A DNA stretch of 64,000 bases from Capronia americana (Eukaryota; Ascomycota; Eurotiomycetes; Chaetothyriales; Herpotrichiellaceae): NCBI GenBank assembly GCA_016110215.1, contig JADWQD010000023.1, forward strand, positions 186,001-250,000, read 5' to 3'. A program made the position numbers and the translations under genes. Below, piece by piece: positions 32,740 to 44,817 of the stretch (position 1 is its first letter; each line of letters starts with the position of its first letter). Under the pieces are notes generated by a model. The model saw only the letters and a list, made by a program, of their open reading frames with translations, ran no database searches and was not told the DNA's origin.

Positions 32740-35700
32740 ATGGCAGCCACGAGCCAACCAATTCCCATCCCCGTAGGACTGGCTCATCAGCCACATGTTG
32801 CGGCTGCCACTGTTCCCCTTCCTCCCACACCTGAATCACATCCCATACCACAGCATCCGCCACACACTCTCCCATCCCAGAGTTCACCACAAGTCTTTGC
32901 TCCTCTACCTGTGCGTCCCGTCGCTGTGTCTCGAGGCGGGCCTCGAGCTCCAAAGTCCGAAGAACAACGCATCGAAGAGGGCAGATTGCCACTCGTCATG
33001 GAGCATGAGGAGATGCCCATCCCACATCGCCCTAATGGCGGTTCTTCGTCAGGGTCGGATGAAGATGCGGTGGCATCCTCCACGTACAATTACCCAAACG
33101 GTCCCTACGACACTCCTGAAGGCACCGTGACCTACACCCCTACCTCCACCATTTCCGCATACACACCATCGACAGGTTTCTCGTCAGGATTGTCGTCCTG
33201 GAACTCATACGGCCCCAGACCGAGAGGTGGAAGTGGTGGCCCACAAAGCATGGATCGATCGTTTTCAGAAACGACTGCAGCAACGTCGAACGACTTGCGC
33301 CTTTCAAGACCAGGAGCTCCTCTGCGCACCCCGTCCAACACCTATGCTCCTCCGCGAAAACCCCCGCAGTTCCTGTCCCTCAATTCTAAACGAATGCATT
33401 CGTCGAACACGATGCGAAGCTCGAGACGGGATCCTAACGCACAGTACAAGGCACAAGAGAAGGCTTACGTTCAGCGAGTGCGACAACAGCCACAAGAATG
33501 GGATGTGAACGACCCTCGGACACCGAGTATTGGCTACAGCACAGACGACGAGACCGACGATGAGTCCCCTTCTACCGAGCACCAGTTCGATGATCCGTAC
33601 GATCCCGAGACACTGATGTTCCTCGGCAACGAGGAGAATCTGCAGCCAACGGAGGAGGAACTGAAAAACTCCCAGAACCGAGAGCGACTCGAGTGGCACT
33701 CAATGCTGGCTTCTGTCCTTAAAGGTGACGTCGTCAGGCAAGAGAAGCAGAGGCTTATTGGTACAACCGAGCAAAAGACCAAGTCGGAGCTGGGCTCGGA
33801 GATCTGGCTGGGTGCAAGAGCCAAATACTATGGCCGTCCACTGCAAATGCAGAAGAAGCTCATCGAGGAAGGTCGTACTAACATTGGGCCAATCATTGAG
33901 TCGATCATCGCATTTGAGATCAAAGGCGAGACCGTCGTGGGCAAGTCACCGCTGGAGCAAGTCGAGGAGGCCGTTGCAAACATTGAGAAATGCGAGTGGC
34001 TGTACTCTTCCCGCAGAGAGCTTGAAGCGGCACAAAGCAGGGCCGCCTCTGACGCCTTCAAGCAGAGTTGTGATGCTATCATATCGTGGCACAACGTCAC
34101 TCAGTCAATCAACACCGAACTCGCTGTTCTTCAGTCCTGGGTTGGTAACCCGGAGCTCGACTTCACCAAGCAGAAACGAAGGTCGAGCAACGAGGGCGAC
34201 CTGTCTGACGACTCTTCCTTCATTGACCGCATCCTGAAAGAGGATGGCCTCAAATCGTTGCAGGGTGATAAGAGCATGTTCCTAGCAATCAGCGAGGTCA
34301 TCAACAAGGCCAAAAGCACATTGATTGAGAATGCAGAAGCTTTCGCTGCCCGGCATCTGCCTCCCTACATCGAGGAACTGCTTACCTTGATCAACTTTCC
34401 CTCTCGGCTCATCCAGGAGATCATCCGCATGCGGTTGTCATATGCGAAGAAAATGAAGGAGTCGGCCCAGCAGTCCACCATGATCATCGATCAAATGATT
34501 GCACAGTTCCAGATTCTCATGCGTCTCGCCTGTCTGATCAAGCAAGAGTATCTGGCTATGTCGCACCCCGAGCCTGGCTGGGATCTGCCGCCCTGCATCG
34601 ATGAGAACTTTGACTCGGTCATTGTGGAAGCGCTCAAGTTTTACTTCAAAATGCTGAACTGGAAGCTGGGTGCCAACAAGAACACATTTCGCGAGGCAGA
34701 AATTCTCGAGCAGGAATGGGGCTTCTCAAACGAGATCGGACGACAGCTCGAAGGGGGTGATATTGAGGTTGCGGAGCAATTCAGCTCTCTGACGGCCAAA
34801 TCTCTGCTCCGTTTGACCGCTTCATTCGAGCGCGAGCTTCGAAGCAAACCGGACGAGAGCTCGCAGGAGATGGAGAAACGATACAAGGCCAGTCTGGACT
34901 CGGTCCGCGTTCGACAAAGGAAGCTGTTCCGCTTCTCGCGTATCCTCCGCCAGCAGTTTGAGAATGCGACAGAATTCAACCTCAGCATGGATGGAGAGCA
35001 AATGCGGGCATTTCTAGAAGCCCTTGTCATGTCCGGTCATTTCATGGTAGACATGGGTCCCAACAGTCCAAAAGGTGTTCACTTTGTCGCATCGGCTTCG
35101 CTATGGAACCGGCCAAAGGAAATCCAGTCGATCCTCGGTACGTCGTATCACGAGGACGATGCAGCAGAAGATCCCTCGAATCCGTATATCTTGGTCATCC
35201 GACCCGAAGATGAGTTGCAGTGGGAAGGGCCTCGAATGGACGTCGATGTTCTGGAGTTGCCAAACGATGTCAGGTTGGGTAGACTCCGGCTTGTGGCTGA
35301 CGGATCATCTCTTCGTCTTCAGGGCGCTCGCATCGAGTTTGCCAACGCCGTCGGCCGCGAACTGGACGTGGTTATCGAGCAGAGGGCCAACTTATCTCGC
35401 GTGAACCTGGAACTCGGCAAGATCAAGAAGACGACGTTCAAGCTGTCCAATACAATCATGGAGAGCGTCGAGGTCATCCGGTCGCAGAATGGTGGCATTG
35501 CGAGCACTGAACTGGTGCAATCATGCTTTGCTTTCGCGACAGAGTTTGGCAAGCGATCTCTGACCTACATGGACGCCAATCGACGGATGATGAACAACCT
35601 CAAGCTTACACGACTTGCCCTTGACTGGATCAGCTTCATCTGCGACGATTGTGATGCAGCCGATCGAAGGACCTTCAAGTGGGCTGTCGTTGCTCTGGAG

Positions 35701-37056
35701 TTTGCAATGGCCATGACCCGTGGGAGGAATATCCTGGATGTCAGTGAAGAGGATTACAAGCGCATTAGGGTCAAGGTCGCTGGTTGCATGTCCGTGCTCA
35801 TCTCGCACTTCGATATCATGGGTGCGAGGTCAACCCTTGCTGCACAACAAGAGAAATCGCGGATGGAGGCAATGAGCGGTACGAACAAGCGTCTGGACTA
35901 CAACAAACTGCGGAATGACGAGGATTGTCGCAACGAAATGTGCGAGCAAAGAATGTGTGAACTAAACGCCATCGACCAGGCTCGTGAAGAACGCGGCACC
36001 AAGACATCACTGGGACGAGTGCTGGAGGGTTCGAACGAGGCCGATCGCTCGCTCACCTTCTTGTCCTCGTCTGCAACGAACATTACCATGCGATGGCAGC
36101 AAGGCCAATTCGTCGGCGGCGGCACATTCGGCTCGGTCTACGCAGCTCTCAACCTCGACACTGGTACCCTGATGGCCGTCAAGGAAATCCGCCTTCAAGA
36201 CCCCCAGCTGATTCCCACCATTGTGAAGCAGATTGGAGACGAGATGGGCGTCCTTGCGGTGCTTGACCACCCGAACATTGTCTCCTATTATGGCATCGAA
36301 GTCCATCGTGACAAGGTCTATATCTTCATGGAGTATTGCTCGGGTGGCTCTGTCGCTGGTCTGCTGGAGCATGGCCGCATCGAGGACGAAACAGTCATCA
36401 TGGTATATGCATTGCAGATGTTGGAAGGATTGGCTTATTTGCACTCAGCACATATTGTCCACCGCGACATCAAGCCGGAGAACGTGCTGCTCGACCACAA
36501 CGGTGTCATCAAATATGTCGACTTTGGCGCGGCGAAGATCATTGCACGACAAGGACAGACGATGATGGCATCGGAACCTCCTCAGGCCCGTCCTACTGTT
36601 GAACCGAATCAACTAGCAAGGCAGCCACAGAAGACCATGACCGGCACTCCGATGTACATGTCACCGGAAGTGATCCGAGGAGACGGACCGGCAACATCAA
36701 GATTCTCGGGAGCCGCAGATATATGGTCCCTGGGATGTGTCATCTTGGAGATGGCAACGGGTCGTCGCCCTTGGTCGACGCTAGACAACGAATGGGCGAT
36801 TATGTATAACATTGCCCAGGGCAATCCACCTCAGCTGCCCTCCGAGGATCAGCTGAGCCCGGCGGGTATTGACTTCCTGAAGAAGTGCTTTGAGCGAGAT
36901 CCGGCCAAGAGAAGCTCGGCAGCTGAGTTGTTGCAGCATCCATGGATTGTGGAGATCAGAAGGCTGGTGGTGGATGACACTGAGGTCCAGACACCGAGGA
37001 GCGATTCCAGTGGAAACATGTCAATCCCAAGTCGACACAACTCGGCAACACTATGA
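32740..37056 (+). CDS. SSK2: MAP kinase kinase kinase of the HOG pathway (Ssk2/Ssk22/Wis4 type)
   Basis: Cytosolic MAPKKK activated by the Ssk1 response regulator; it phosphorylates the Pbs2 MAPKK in osmotic and oxidative stress signalling. Intronless, 1438 residues from ATG 32740. The N-terminal 230 residues are Pro/Ser-rich and disordered. A large helical region (about 290-1100) is the conserved Ssk2/MEKK4-type regulatory part. The kinase domain (about 1117-1405) shows the glycine loop GGGTFGSVY, VAIK-type lysine in MAVKEIRL, catalytic HRDIKPEN, DFGAAK and the substrate-positioning GTPMYMSPEV. Length agrees with Aspergillus SskB and Neurospora OS-4. A one-codon-earlier TTG was not used. A single uninterrupted frame of this size is notable among intron-rich neighbours. 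Confidence 0.95.
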   Translation: MAATSQPIPIPVGLAHQPHVAAATVPLPPTPESHPIPQHPPHTLPSQSSPQVFAPLPVRPVAVSRGGPRAPKSEEQRIEEGRLPLVMEHEEMPIPHRPNGGSSSGSDEDAVASSTYNYPNGPYDTPEGTVTYTPTSTISAYTPSTGFSSGLSSWNSYGPRPRGGSGGPQSMDRSFSETTAATSNDLRLSRPGAPLRTPSNTYAPPRKPPQFLSLNSKRMHSSNTMRSSRRDPNAQYKAQEKAYVQRVRQQPQEWDVNDPRTPSIGYSTDDETDDESPSTEHQFDDPYDPETLMFLGNEENLQPTEEELKNSQNRERLEWHSMLASVLKGDVVRQEKQRLIGTTEQKTKSELGSEIWLGARAKYYGRPLQMQKKLIEEGRTNIGPIIESIIAFEIKGETVVGKSPLEQVEEAVANIEKCEWLYSSRRELEAAQSRAASDAFKQSCDAIISWHNVTQSINTELAVLQSWVGNPELDFTKQKRRSSNEGDLSDDSSFIDRILKEDGLKSLQGDKSMFLAISEVINKAKSTLIENAEAFAARHLPPYIEELLTLINFPSRLIQEIIRMRLSYAKKMKESAQQSTMIIDQMIAQFQILMRLACLIKQEYLAMSHPEPGWDLPPCIDENFDSVIVEALKFYFKMLNWKLGANKNTFREAEILEQEWGFSNEIGRQLEGGDIEVAEQFSSLTAKSLLRLTASFERELRSKPDESSQEMEKRYKASLDSVRVRQRKLFRFSRILRQQFENATEFNLSMDGEQMRAFLEALVMSGHFMVDMGPNSPKGVHFVASASLWNRPKEIQSILGTSYHEDDAAEDPSNPYILVIRPEDELQWEGPRMDVDVLELPNDVRLGRLRLVADGSSLRLQGARIEFANAVGRELDVVIEQRANLSRVNLELGKIKKTTFKLSNTIMESVEVIRSQNGGIASTELVQSCFAFATEFGKRSLTYMDANRRMMNNLKLTRLALDWISFICDDCDAADRRTFKWAVVALEFAMAMTRGRNILDVSEEDYKRIRVKVAGCMSVLISHFDIMGARSTLAAQQEKSRMEAMSGTNKRLDYNKLRNDEDCRNEMCEQRMCELNAIDQAREERGTKTSLGRVLEGSNEADRSLTFLSSSATNITMRWQQGQFVGGGTFGSVYAALNLDTGTLMAVKEIRLQDPQLIPTIVKQIGDEMGVLAVLDHPNIVSYYGIEVHRDKVYIFMEYCSGGSVAGLLEHGRIEDETVIMVYALQMLEGLAYLHSAHIVHRDIKPENVLLDHNGVIKYVDFGAAKIIARQGQTMMASEPPQARPTVEPNQLARQPQKTMTGTPMYMSPEVIRGDGPATSRFSGAADIWSLGCVILEMATGRRPWSTLDNEWAIMYNIAQGNPPQLPSEDQLSPAGIDFLKKCFERDPAKRSSAAELLQHPWIVEIRRLVVDDTEVQTPRSDSSGNMSIPSRHNSATL

Positions 37057-37578
37057 GAGAGGAGGTACACGTAATCTATATTAATAGCGAGCCTGTACGA
37101 CCCACGGCCGCGTTGGAAATAACACAGTACTATTACGACTATATACATCGAGGGGTTGCTCCGCATTCTGGTCCTGGTGTTTTCTTGCCAGCTTACGTTG
37201 CTGTCCGTACCTCGTTTGCCTCGTATCTTGACCTGCTCCATCTGTTCATTCCCAGCTTGGTCATGTCGCCTGTGGCGGAGATTGGCTCCTTGCAAACGTT
37301 TTGGCTCCATCCGGAGCGTAATCCAGAACCGGTCGCCTGACGTTGTCGTTTCGGACATGTCGGCTTCCTGCTTTAGTATGGAAACCGGAATCGACTCGCC
37401 TCGCGAGTCTGGCCTCCCACCGTCTTCTTGTCGAGTGCTCCATCTCACATTCGTTTGTATACAGCTTCAACATCCGTAAGCATTAGTTCCGAGAGTATTC
37501 GTCTATTCATGTCTACGTCGTCGGTCACGGTCGTCGGATACTCATCTGTTCACGTTATGCATACGCGCCGAACCCGCC
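37057..37578. other. Intergenic SSK2 / sphingoid kinase
   Basis: About 520 bases between tandem plus-strand genes. No gene or RNA recognised. Confidence 0.5.
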
Positions 37579-39340
37579 ATGGCCGATGTTGATAGATCCA
37601 GCAATGCGCTGTCAGACCCCTTCTCAGATCAAGCGGGAATCCAGGACGAACGAGAGACAATTGTCGAAGCGACATTAAGCATTGGCAGAAATGCCACCCT
37701 GACCCTCGGCACCGACGCGGTGATCGTCCTGGGTAAATTTCTCCCCTGCGGCGGACTGCGTTGGGCTTTTCTGACATGTCGCAGACGAGGGAGTACACAC
37801 CGGAGGAGGCTTCAATTGTTTCGGATGTCTTCCTCAGAGTACGAGTCATGAGCATCATGCGGGCCGACGACTGACTGCGAGACCAGGGACGACGAATACC
37901 CGATCCATTCCTTACTTCAATGTCCTCTGGTCGGAAACCGTCAAAGGCGACCTTACCATTCACTATGCGAAGCCCACCTCGAAGTCCCCAAACTCCTCTG
38001 TCCGCGTCGCCTACATCAACTACAGACTCGAGAACTCGACAGCACAGTCTGAAAAGGCGGAGAGATGGGTCCAACGACTGCTGGATCGGGCATACGGACA
38101 TGCCCAGCGCAAGAAGAGAATAAAGGTACTGATAAATCCTTTCGGAGGGAAAGGCAAAGCGGTCAAACAATACAGCAAAGAAATTGAGCCGATCTTTGCT
38201 GCAGCGAGGTGCGAGGTTGACGCCGAACGGACTACACATCGTGGCCATGCCATCGAGATTGCCGAGACCCTTGACATAAATGCCTACGACGTTATGGCCA
38301 GCTGTTCCGGTGACGGACTGCCACACGAGTGTATTAACGGACTTGCAAAGAAACCCAACGCCGCGGAAGCTCTGAGAAAGGTCGCCATCGTCCAGCTACC
38401 GTGTGGTTCCGGCAACGGCATGTCGTGGAACTTGAACGGCACAGGAGATTGCAGCATGGCGGCGCTATGCATTGTCAAAGGTGTACGGACGCCGCTCGAT
38501 CTCGTCAGCATCACGCAAGGGGACACCAGGACGCTCTCGTTCCTTTCGCAGTCTCTGGGGATCGTGGCCGAGAGCGATCTGGGAACCGAGAACGTCCGTT
38601 GGATGGGAGACGCACGATTTTACTATGGATTCCTGGTTCGGCTGATGGGTAAGACACTCTATCCCGTCGACATTGCCGTGAAGACGGAGATCGAGGACAA
38701 GCAGGACATCAAACGACACTACGCCGAGCAGATGGCCAAAAGGGCATCAAAGGCAGCAATAACAAAGTCCGATCTGGACGGGCCTCTAGACACATCAACA
38801 GGACTTGGTCTCCCTCCGCTGCAATATGGCACCATCCGAGATCCTCTCCCCACCGGCGATGGCTGGACCCCCTTGCAGCACTATCCTAACCTGGGAAACT
38901 TCTACTGCGGCAACATGTCCATGATGGCGGCGGATGCGCCGTTCTTCCCGGCGTCTCTTCCATCTGACGGTCTGATGGATCTGGTCACCATCGATGGCGA
39001 CATTCCGCGAAGGAAAGCTGTCGACCTGATGCTTTCAGTGCCCAACAATGCCTTTTTCGATAAAGAACCCGTCCGATACCGCAAAGTGAGTGCTGTTCGT
39101 GTGATTCCGCGGTACGGAACACTGGCAGAGTCGACCGCGGAGAACAAGCAAAAGGCCAGCCGAGGTGAAGGCTGTTTCGCAGTGGACGGCGAGAAGATGC
39201 CCTTTGAGGCCTTCCAGATCGAGGTCCACAAGGGCCTGGGCACAGTGTTGAGTCGAAGAACAGGTGTATACGAGTCGCCTGGGCCAAAAGGCTGGGAAGA
39301 TGCCGATGTCGCAGGTGCTGCCGGAGCGCAAAGGTTGTAG
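37579..39340 (+). CDS. LCB4: Sphingoid long-chain base kinase (sphingosine kinase)
   Basis: ATP-dependent phosphorylation of sphingosine-type long-chain bases, at membranes. Exons 37579-37732 and 37785-39340 give 569 residues. The diacylglycerol-kinase catalytic domain starts at RIKVLINPFGGKGKA (about 160-175), with the nucleotide-binding SGDGLPHE (about 225-232) and PCGSGNGMSWNL just after. C-terminal conserved blocks are GNFYCGNMSMMAADA and DGLMDLVTID. Just after the intron, GGFNCFGCLP may be palmitoylated: yeast Lcb4 is palmitoylated on N-terminal cysteines, and this clustered Cys pair is a candidate (inference). The intron is 52 nt, GTAAAT to CGCAG. Confidence 0.93.
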
Positions 39341-39861
39341 GCAGGATGAAGAGGAGACGCGATCAGTTGAGATTGGGTTTGAAAGAGCGCTTCGAGAGCC
39401 TGTATAGAACAAGGTGCGAGGAGAAAGACAGTGCTCCTCAAGCATGGCCGGCGTGTCAAGTCCTTTGGGAGGAGGGTGTGTTGGTTCGAACTTGGACTCT
39501 GGATATTACACTGCTCTGCGGACACCAGTAACGACGGCATTGCAAGCAGAACGGCGAACATGGCGAGCGAGCAACCATAAAAAGCATGATACCCCCTATA
39601 CCCGAGGTCGCGATGGTGGGTAGAACATTCAGACAGGATAGATACTGCCCAACGGCATCGAAGAACGAATACACATGTAGTCTTCTAAGCCAGAGTGAGA
39701 AATTCCGTGTGCTCTCATTGCCCTCGTAATGTCAAAAGAAAGGCGTGGGCTTTTGTCTACTCAATAAAGCCGTGGAAGTACATGATACATACCCCAACGT
39801 TGTGCGAGGCAAGCCGCGTTACCATTGCGAAAATGCAAACAACCAGAAAGGCTCCCAAGGC
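39341..39861. other. Convergent intergenic region
   Basis: About 520 bases between convergent stops. Nothing recognised. Confidence 0.5.
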
Positions 39862-41958
39862 TTACAATTTGCTTCTCAGATCCTTCCTCTCATCCTTCCT
39901 GAACAGCACCTTGCTGTCTGGATACGGGTCGAAGACAACATTGTTCAAAGGATTCAACTCGCTGGCCCGGTAGAACATGTCCTCATAGACCTTGCCGTCG
40001 TATCGCCCCAAGGAGCTGTCGAGCTGCCAGTCGGGGAACTTCCACGCGTCCACCAATCTAACAGCATGGGGGCGAATCTCTTCCAGAAGCTTCATGACGG
40101 TCTTCGTCCGAGCCAGAGTGATCTGTCTCACGGTGACGGCAGCGGAGGAATAGAACTCGCTAGCTTCCTTCTCGAGCGTGTTCAGAGCAAAGAGTCTGAA
40201 CAGCTTGTGCAACAATCCGATGGTCTCCCCGTCGATTTGTCTCTTCGTCTCAGGGTCCTGGAGCGCGTCGTGGAAGTTCTTGACAATCATGTACTGGGCA
40301 TGCGCGGTGGAAAGGCGATAGAAATCGACAAGCAGACTGTTCCACGATTGCTTCTCCTCGTCGCGGTGGCGAAGAGCTTCAAACGTCAAGAAGGACACAC
40401 GCCATGCGAACGCGGCGACCAGGTCCTCATCATTGCCTATCACGTCGAATGCGCAGCCAATGTCGCGGCGGTTGATGAATTCGGTCAGGATGCGAGTCGT
40501 GTCGTTGTTGCCGGCCTTTCCTGCGATGACCGCACGGGCCGATTTCAGAAGATATCGAGAGACTTGCTGCGTGAGCATGTAGTTGTCGCCTTCCCAGGTC
40601 ACGGTGGGTAAGTAGTCGGCGTACCAGCTGCCGATGCCGGAGAAGGACGAGTAGCCGTGGCCACCGCAGGCACGACGGCAGACTTCCAATCCTTCGGCGG
40701 CAGTGGTGGATCCGTAGGCTTTGAGCGCACAGCTGGTGGAGTGCAGATCGGCAAGCAGGTCGGTGCCAGGATTGAGTTCTTCAGGCCCAGGTCCACGGTT
40801 CGAGTCGGAGAGCTTGCCTGCATCGCCGGCGCTCATACGCTTCTGGTTCTCTTGATACAGGTTGATCATGCTCTTGCCGGTGAAGTGGAGGGCATAGGTG
40901 GCTGCCAGGAGCGGGAGAAGTCGGATTTGCACCATGGTATAGTTGAGGACTTGATTCTCGCCCGGTTCGTGGACATCGCGGTCCTGGAACTGCCGACGCA
41001 CAGCGCAGTACCGTGTCGCGATTGTGACGCCTCGGGCGAGAGTCGAGCCGGCCTGGAGGACAATGTTGCTTCGGATGTAGGTCAAAGTGCCGTAGACGAG
41101 GGAAGGATTCGACGGTCGGACGTATTTGTTGGTCTGGGGATCCACGCCGGAGAAGCGGGCGAGCATGTTGACATGTGGCACCTTGACGTTCTTAAAGAGC
41201 AGGAAACCATTGTCCATCGTATTGTAGCCGAACTTGGGACCAATGTCTCCAACGTGGACATTTGGAAGAGGCTCGTGGGTCTTCAAGTCGCGGATCTGCA
41301 CGACGAAAGGATGAGGACCGTAGTTCTTGCCATCGATGAAGAGCTGTGCCATAACAACGGCATAGTTGGCCGTCTTTCCCAAAGACCCGATCCACCATTT
41401 CGAAGCGGTCAGTGACGGGGAGTTGATGGTGAATGTCTTGTCATCGGCGTTCCATGCCGCCGTTGTCTCTAGCCCTCTCACATTTGAACCGTGTCCGAGT
41501 TCGGTTTGAGCGTAACAGCCAATGATCTTATACGCCTCGGCCTTCTCGAGGAAGAGCTTATGTTGTTGGGGAGTCCCTTGTTCGCGGAGGGTGACAAGGA
41601 ACATGCTCGCGTGGAGGCCATACGGAGTCGGCTCGCTGATCAAGTCGTTGGCCGCTTGGTATTCCTCCCTTGTCCATTTGTGCTGCACCTGCAATTGTTG
41701 CAGTCTCTTGCCCCTAGCCAAAGCAGCCTCTATTCTGCTGGTCCGGCCTCGAAAGTAGTTCTGAGACTTGTCAAAGACGGGGTCGGCCTGGAGGATGTTC
41801 AAGATTCGTTCGTTCCTCTGGAGGATCTCCCGGGTGAACATAAAATCCGCGAGCTGGTCGACGTTGAGGTTGGACTTTGCTCTCTCTTGCTGGAGGAGCT
41901 CAGAGCCCTGAGGACCGGCAGGTTTGAGGGCCTTGACCCATTCGGGGTTTGACGGCAT
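39862..41958 (-). CDS. POX1: Peroxisomal acyl-CoA oxidase
   Basis: First step of peroxisomal beta-oxidation: FAD-dependent desaturation of acyl-CoA giving H2O2. Intronless, 698 residues from ATG 41958-41956 (MPSNPEWVKAL). A 53-codon in-frame upstream extension begins with TTG and is rejected. Seen are CYAQTELGHGSNVRGLET in the FAD region, the middle-domain DNGFLLFKNVKVPH, CRRACGGHGYSSFSG, and TWEGDNYMLTQQ carrying the expected catalytic glutamate. The last residues are SKL, a textbook PTS1 peroxisome-import signal. Intact and of normal length. An oleate/fatty-acid response is likely, but no element was identified. Confidence 0.96.
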   Translation of the reverse strand: MPSNPEWVKALKPAGPQGSELLQQERAKSNLNVDQLADFMFTREILQRNERILNILQADPVFDKSQNYFRGRTSRIEAALARGKRLQQLQVQHKWTREEYQAANDLISEPTPYGLHASMFLVTLREQGTPQQHKLFLEKAEAYKIIGCYAQTELGHGSNVRGLETTAAWNADDKTFTINSPSLTASKWWIGSLGKTANYAVVMAQLFIDGKNYGPHPFVVQIRDLKTHEPLPNVHVGDIGPKFGYNTMDNGFLLFKNVKVPHVNMLARFSGVDPQTNKYVRPSNPSLVYGTLTYIRSNIVLQAGSTLARGVTIATRYCAVRRQFQDRDVHEPGENQVLNYTMVQIRLLPLLAATYALHFTGKSMINLYQENQKRMSAGDAGKLSDSNRGPGPEELNPGTDLLADLHSTSCALKAYGSTTAAEGLEVCRRACGGHGYSSFSGIGSWYADYLPTVTWEGDNYMLTQQVSRYLLKSARAVIAGKAGNNDTTRILTEFINRRDIGCAFDVIGNDEDLVAAFAWRVSFLTFEALRHRDEEKQSWNSLLVDFYRLSTAHAQYMIVKNFHDALQDPETKRQIDGETIGLLHKLFRLFALNTLEKEASEFYSSAAVTVRQITLARTKTVMKLLEEIRPHAVRLVDAWKFPDWQLDSSLGRYDGKVYEDMFYRASELNPLNNVVFDPYPDSKVLFRKDERKDLRSKL

Positions 41959-42781
41959 GTTGGATGGTTGCGGAGACGGCGGAAGTGAGACAGAAGACAG
42001 GATAGTACGACAGCTCCTGTAAAAGACGGGAATGGTCTGGGTTGTGTGAATTATAAAGTCCTCAGAGTCGACAGAAGAATAATCACACGCCGAAGTTCGC
42101 AGAGGGTCAGTTTCCAAGACAGGAAGATGACGCCTACACAGAAGACACGCTGGAGATGCCTCGGCTCAAGTGCTTGCACGTTCCTTCTTGGGCTCTAGCC
42201 CGGCCCACGAGATCTCGACCTTCGTGCGTAAGATTGTGTCCCGGGGCGCCCGTTTCGGCAATCCATCTCACTTCCTATTGCCTCCCTGCCAGATGCAATG
42301 CCGAAAGTCGGCCCCTCGTCTCCTGACAATGCAAGGAATAGCTCAAGGACTCGCCGCTCTCGACCTCGGCCGCACTCGGATTGAGTTGATACTGAATTCC
42401 ATTGAACCTGACTACGGGGTTGTTGTTGACCAAAATCTTCCCCAGTCTCAGTCATTGTGACGACTGGGACATGGGCTGAGACCCGTCGCTGAAATAATCT
42501 GTACTAAATAGCCGAAGCAAGCACCTCGGTCGCCGGTGTGGATTCATTGTTTGACTGGCTGACAGGAAATTTCTTCAAACCAGCTCTAAAGACAGTTCGA
42601 CGCCGACAGGTCACATCATGTGTCAGTCGAAGGTCGCAACAGTACGCTAACGACGCAAGAGTGCAATGATCGAAGGCATGGGAGATCAAGAATGTGAACT
42701 AAATGGATGTGAATTGTAGTTACAGACATTCAACCGTCAACTGCGCTGGGTATTTCATCGTCTCATCTACTTCATCTATCT
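41959..42781. other. Upstream region of the acyl-CoA oxidase
   Basis: About 820 bases between the POX1 start and the PTR2 stop, both minus strand. No further gene recognised. Confidence 0.5.
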
Positions 42782-44817
42782 TCAATGCTTCTCATCAATC
42801 GTGTGAGGCTCAGGCTCGCTAATCGAAATCTCCTCGATGTCCTTTTGAGCAATAACGTGACCTTCGGGCAACAAGTTGAGCTCATCTTCGGCCTTGTCGA
42901 GGTCCCAGAATTGCCAGATGAAGAGGCACCCACCCACGAATGAAACAACAGCAAACACCCCGTAGTTCCAGATCAACAATGGATCACCGGAGAGGCGGTT
43001 CAATGCCTCGGCGATGGCGGCGGAGATGGCGTTGGTGAAGAGAGCAATAGCCTGGACCAGGGATCGCATGTTCTTGGGTGCCTTGGAGTAAGCGTACTCG
43101 AGCGAGGTGATGGAGGCGAAGATCTCGGACAACGCAATGAGGACGTAGCAGCCAGTCTGGATCCAGACGTTGAGGGGTGCTGGGTTGACGGTGCCGTCGT
43201 CATTGTAGCAGCTGTTGGCTTGGTAACCGCAAGGAGAACGCTTGTAGATGTAGTACTGAACCACGGCGGCCCAGATCATAGCAGCCGCAGCAGTCCAGAA
43301 ACCGACAGTGATCTTCTTCAGTGCGGTGAAATTGAATCCCAGTTTTCGAAGGCCGGGGTACAAGAAGGAGTCGCAGAGAGGGATGAAGATGATCAGAGCA
43401 AAGGGATCCAAGTTGTTGACGACACTGGAGGGGCGGTTAGCTTGTGCACAATTTAGAAGGGGTGAGAAGGACGCACTCATTGGGGACACCGTGAAGTGTC
43501 ATGGTACCGGCTTGGGCAGTGAAGTTGTTGGTGAGCTGGCCGTATGCAAGCCAGTAGAGCGGGTAGTAGCAGAAGACCTTGCATGCGGCAAAGCCACGGC
43601 GTAACTCATCAACCCAGGCATCGTCGAAGGTCATCCACGATGGTCGTTGAGATGGTTGAATGTTGGATGGCTTGACTGCCTCCCAAATCGACCCGTCACT
43701 GGTGCGCCTGTACAGATTGTAAGGGTTCAGAGACCAGCGTCCCTTCATGCCGTAGAAGAAGCAGCGGAAAGCCTTCCCCACAACCGAGCCAGAGGGAGGG
43801 CGTTGTTGGTATCGCTTTCGTCCCCACCACATGACAGCAGGGGTCGTCAGGAAGGCAATAAGTGGCAGCAAGAATGACAGCCAGAATCCGACGTACTTCT
43901 CGGCGTACACCATGCCGATCTGGCCAATGAGGGCACCGATGTTGATGAAGAGGTAGAAGTAATGGTAGATCCTGCTCTGGGTGATGATGGGGTCGACAAT
44001 CACGCGCTCGCCAGATGGGAGGACCTTGACGAAGGCGCGTGTCACATCGATCTGTTCAACGATCAAGGGTGAAATGTTGGGCTTGAAGCCACCCGTTCCG
44101 AAGCCCATGATGATCACACCGAGCATGAACACAGCATAGCAGGCAGTTTGGTGGGTGATGACCGGTGGGATGGCGGAGATGACCAGGACGATGTGACCAA
44201 TGATGGCGATGGCAATAGAAACACAGATGGTCTTGTATCTTCCCCAGTGTTCGTCGGCCACGTCTGAACATCATTAGCCTGGTGTAACGCAGGTGGAGGG
44301 AAGAGAAACGTACAGGCACCGAGAAGAGGTACACAGTAGACCCAGAAGGTATTGAAGGTGTTGATGCCATTGGCAGTTTGCGGGCCTTGACCAAGAGCCC
44401 CGGAGATACCTTGATCGGTGCCACCACCAGCACCGGTATTGTGATGAGAGCCCGGTGGCCCATCAGGGGCGGGGAGCGGAAGAGAGTGGTTGACGAAGTT
44501 GGAGTCTGGGGAACCATTAGCGGGGAAGAGATGATTCGGCGAGGCGAAAGAGACTCACAAACAACTTGAGTTCCGTAGTATGAGAAGCGCTCGCACAGCT
44601 CCACGAATGCGACGGTATACACCGACCATGGAATAGGAGCGGCGACTCTGCGAAGAGCATTGGGACCGTGGAGCTCCTCCTGCGTGGGAACATTGTCATA
44701 TTCCGAATCGCGACGGGTGAGGTCGACGATATGGTTCTTGCTGACAGAGACTCGACGTCCATCATCGAGGTGTTGAAGGCCACCGGCCTGGATGATCTCA
44801 GGGTTGTCGACAGGCAT
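42782..44817 (-). CDS. PTR2: PTR2-type di/tripeptide:proton symporter (POT family)
   Basis: Plasma-membrane importer of small peptides. Exons (minus strand) 44817-44559, 44505-44314, 44263-43477 and 43424-42782 give 626 residues with about 12 TM helices. The ELCERFSYYG segment is the ExxERFxYYG proton-coupling motif, completed across intron 1 as YYGTQVVYSNFVNHSLP. Then come LLGAYVADEHWGRYKTI across intron 2, MGFGTGGFKPNISPL (PTR2 signature 2 region), and HGVPNDVVNNLDP across intron 3. All introns are GT-AG with CTAA-type branch sites and restore family-conserved sequence at each junction. The acidic cytosolic tail is normal. Confidence 0.95.

Noticed and set aside
41959..42117. N-terminal extensions of the acyl-CoA oxidase, IML2 and SSK2 genes
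   Set aside because: They begin with TTG, and the first ATG gives the family-typical N-terminus.
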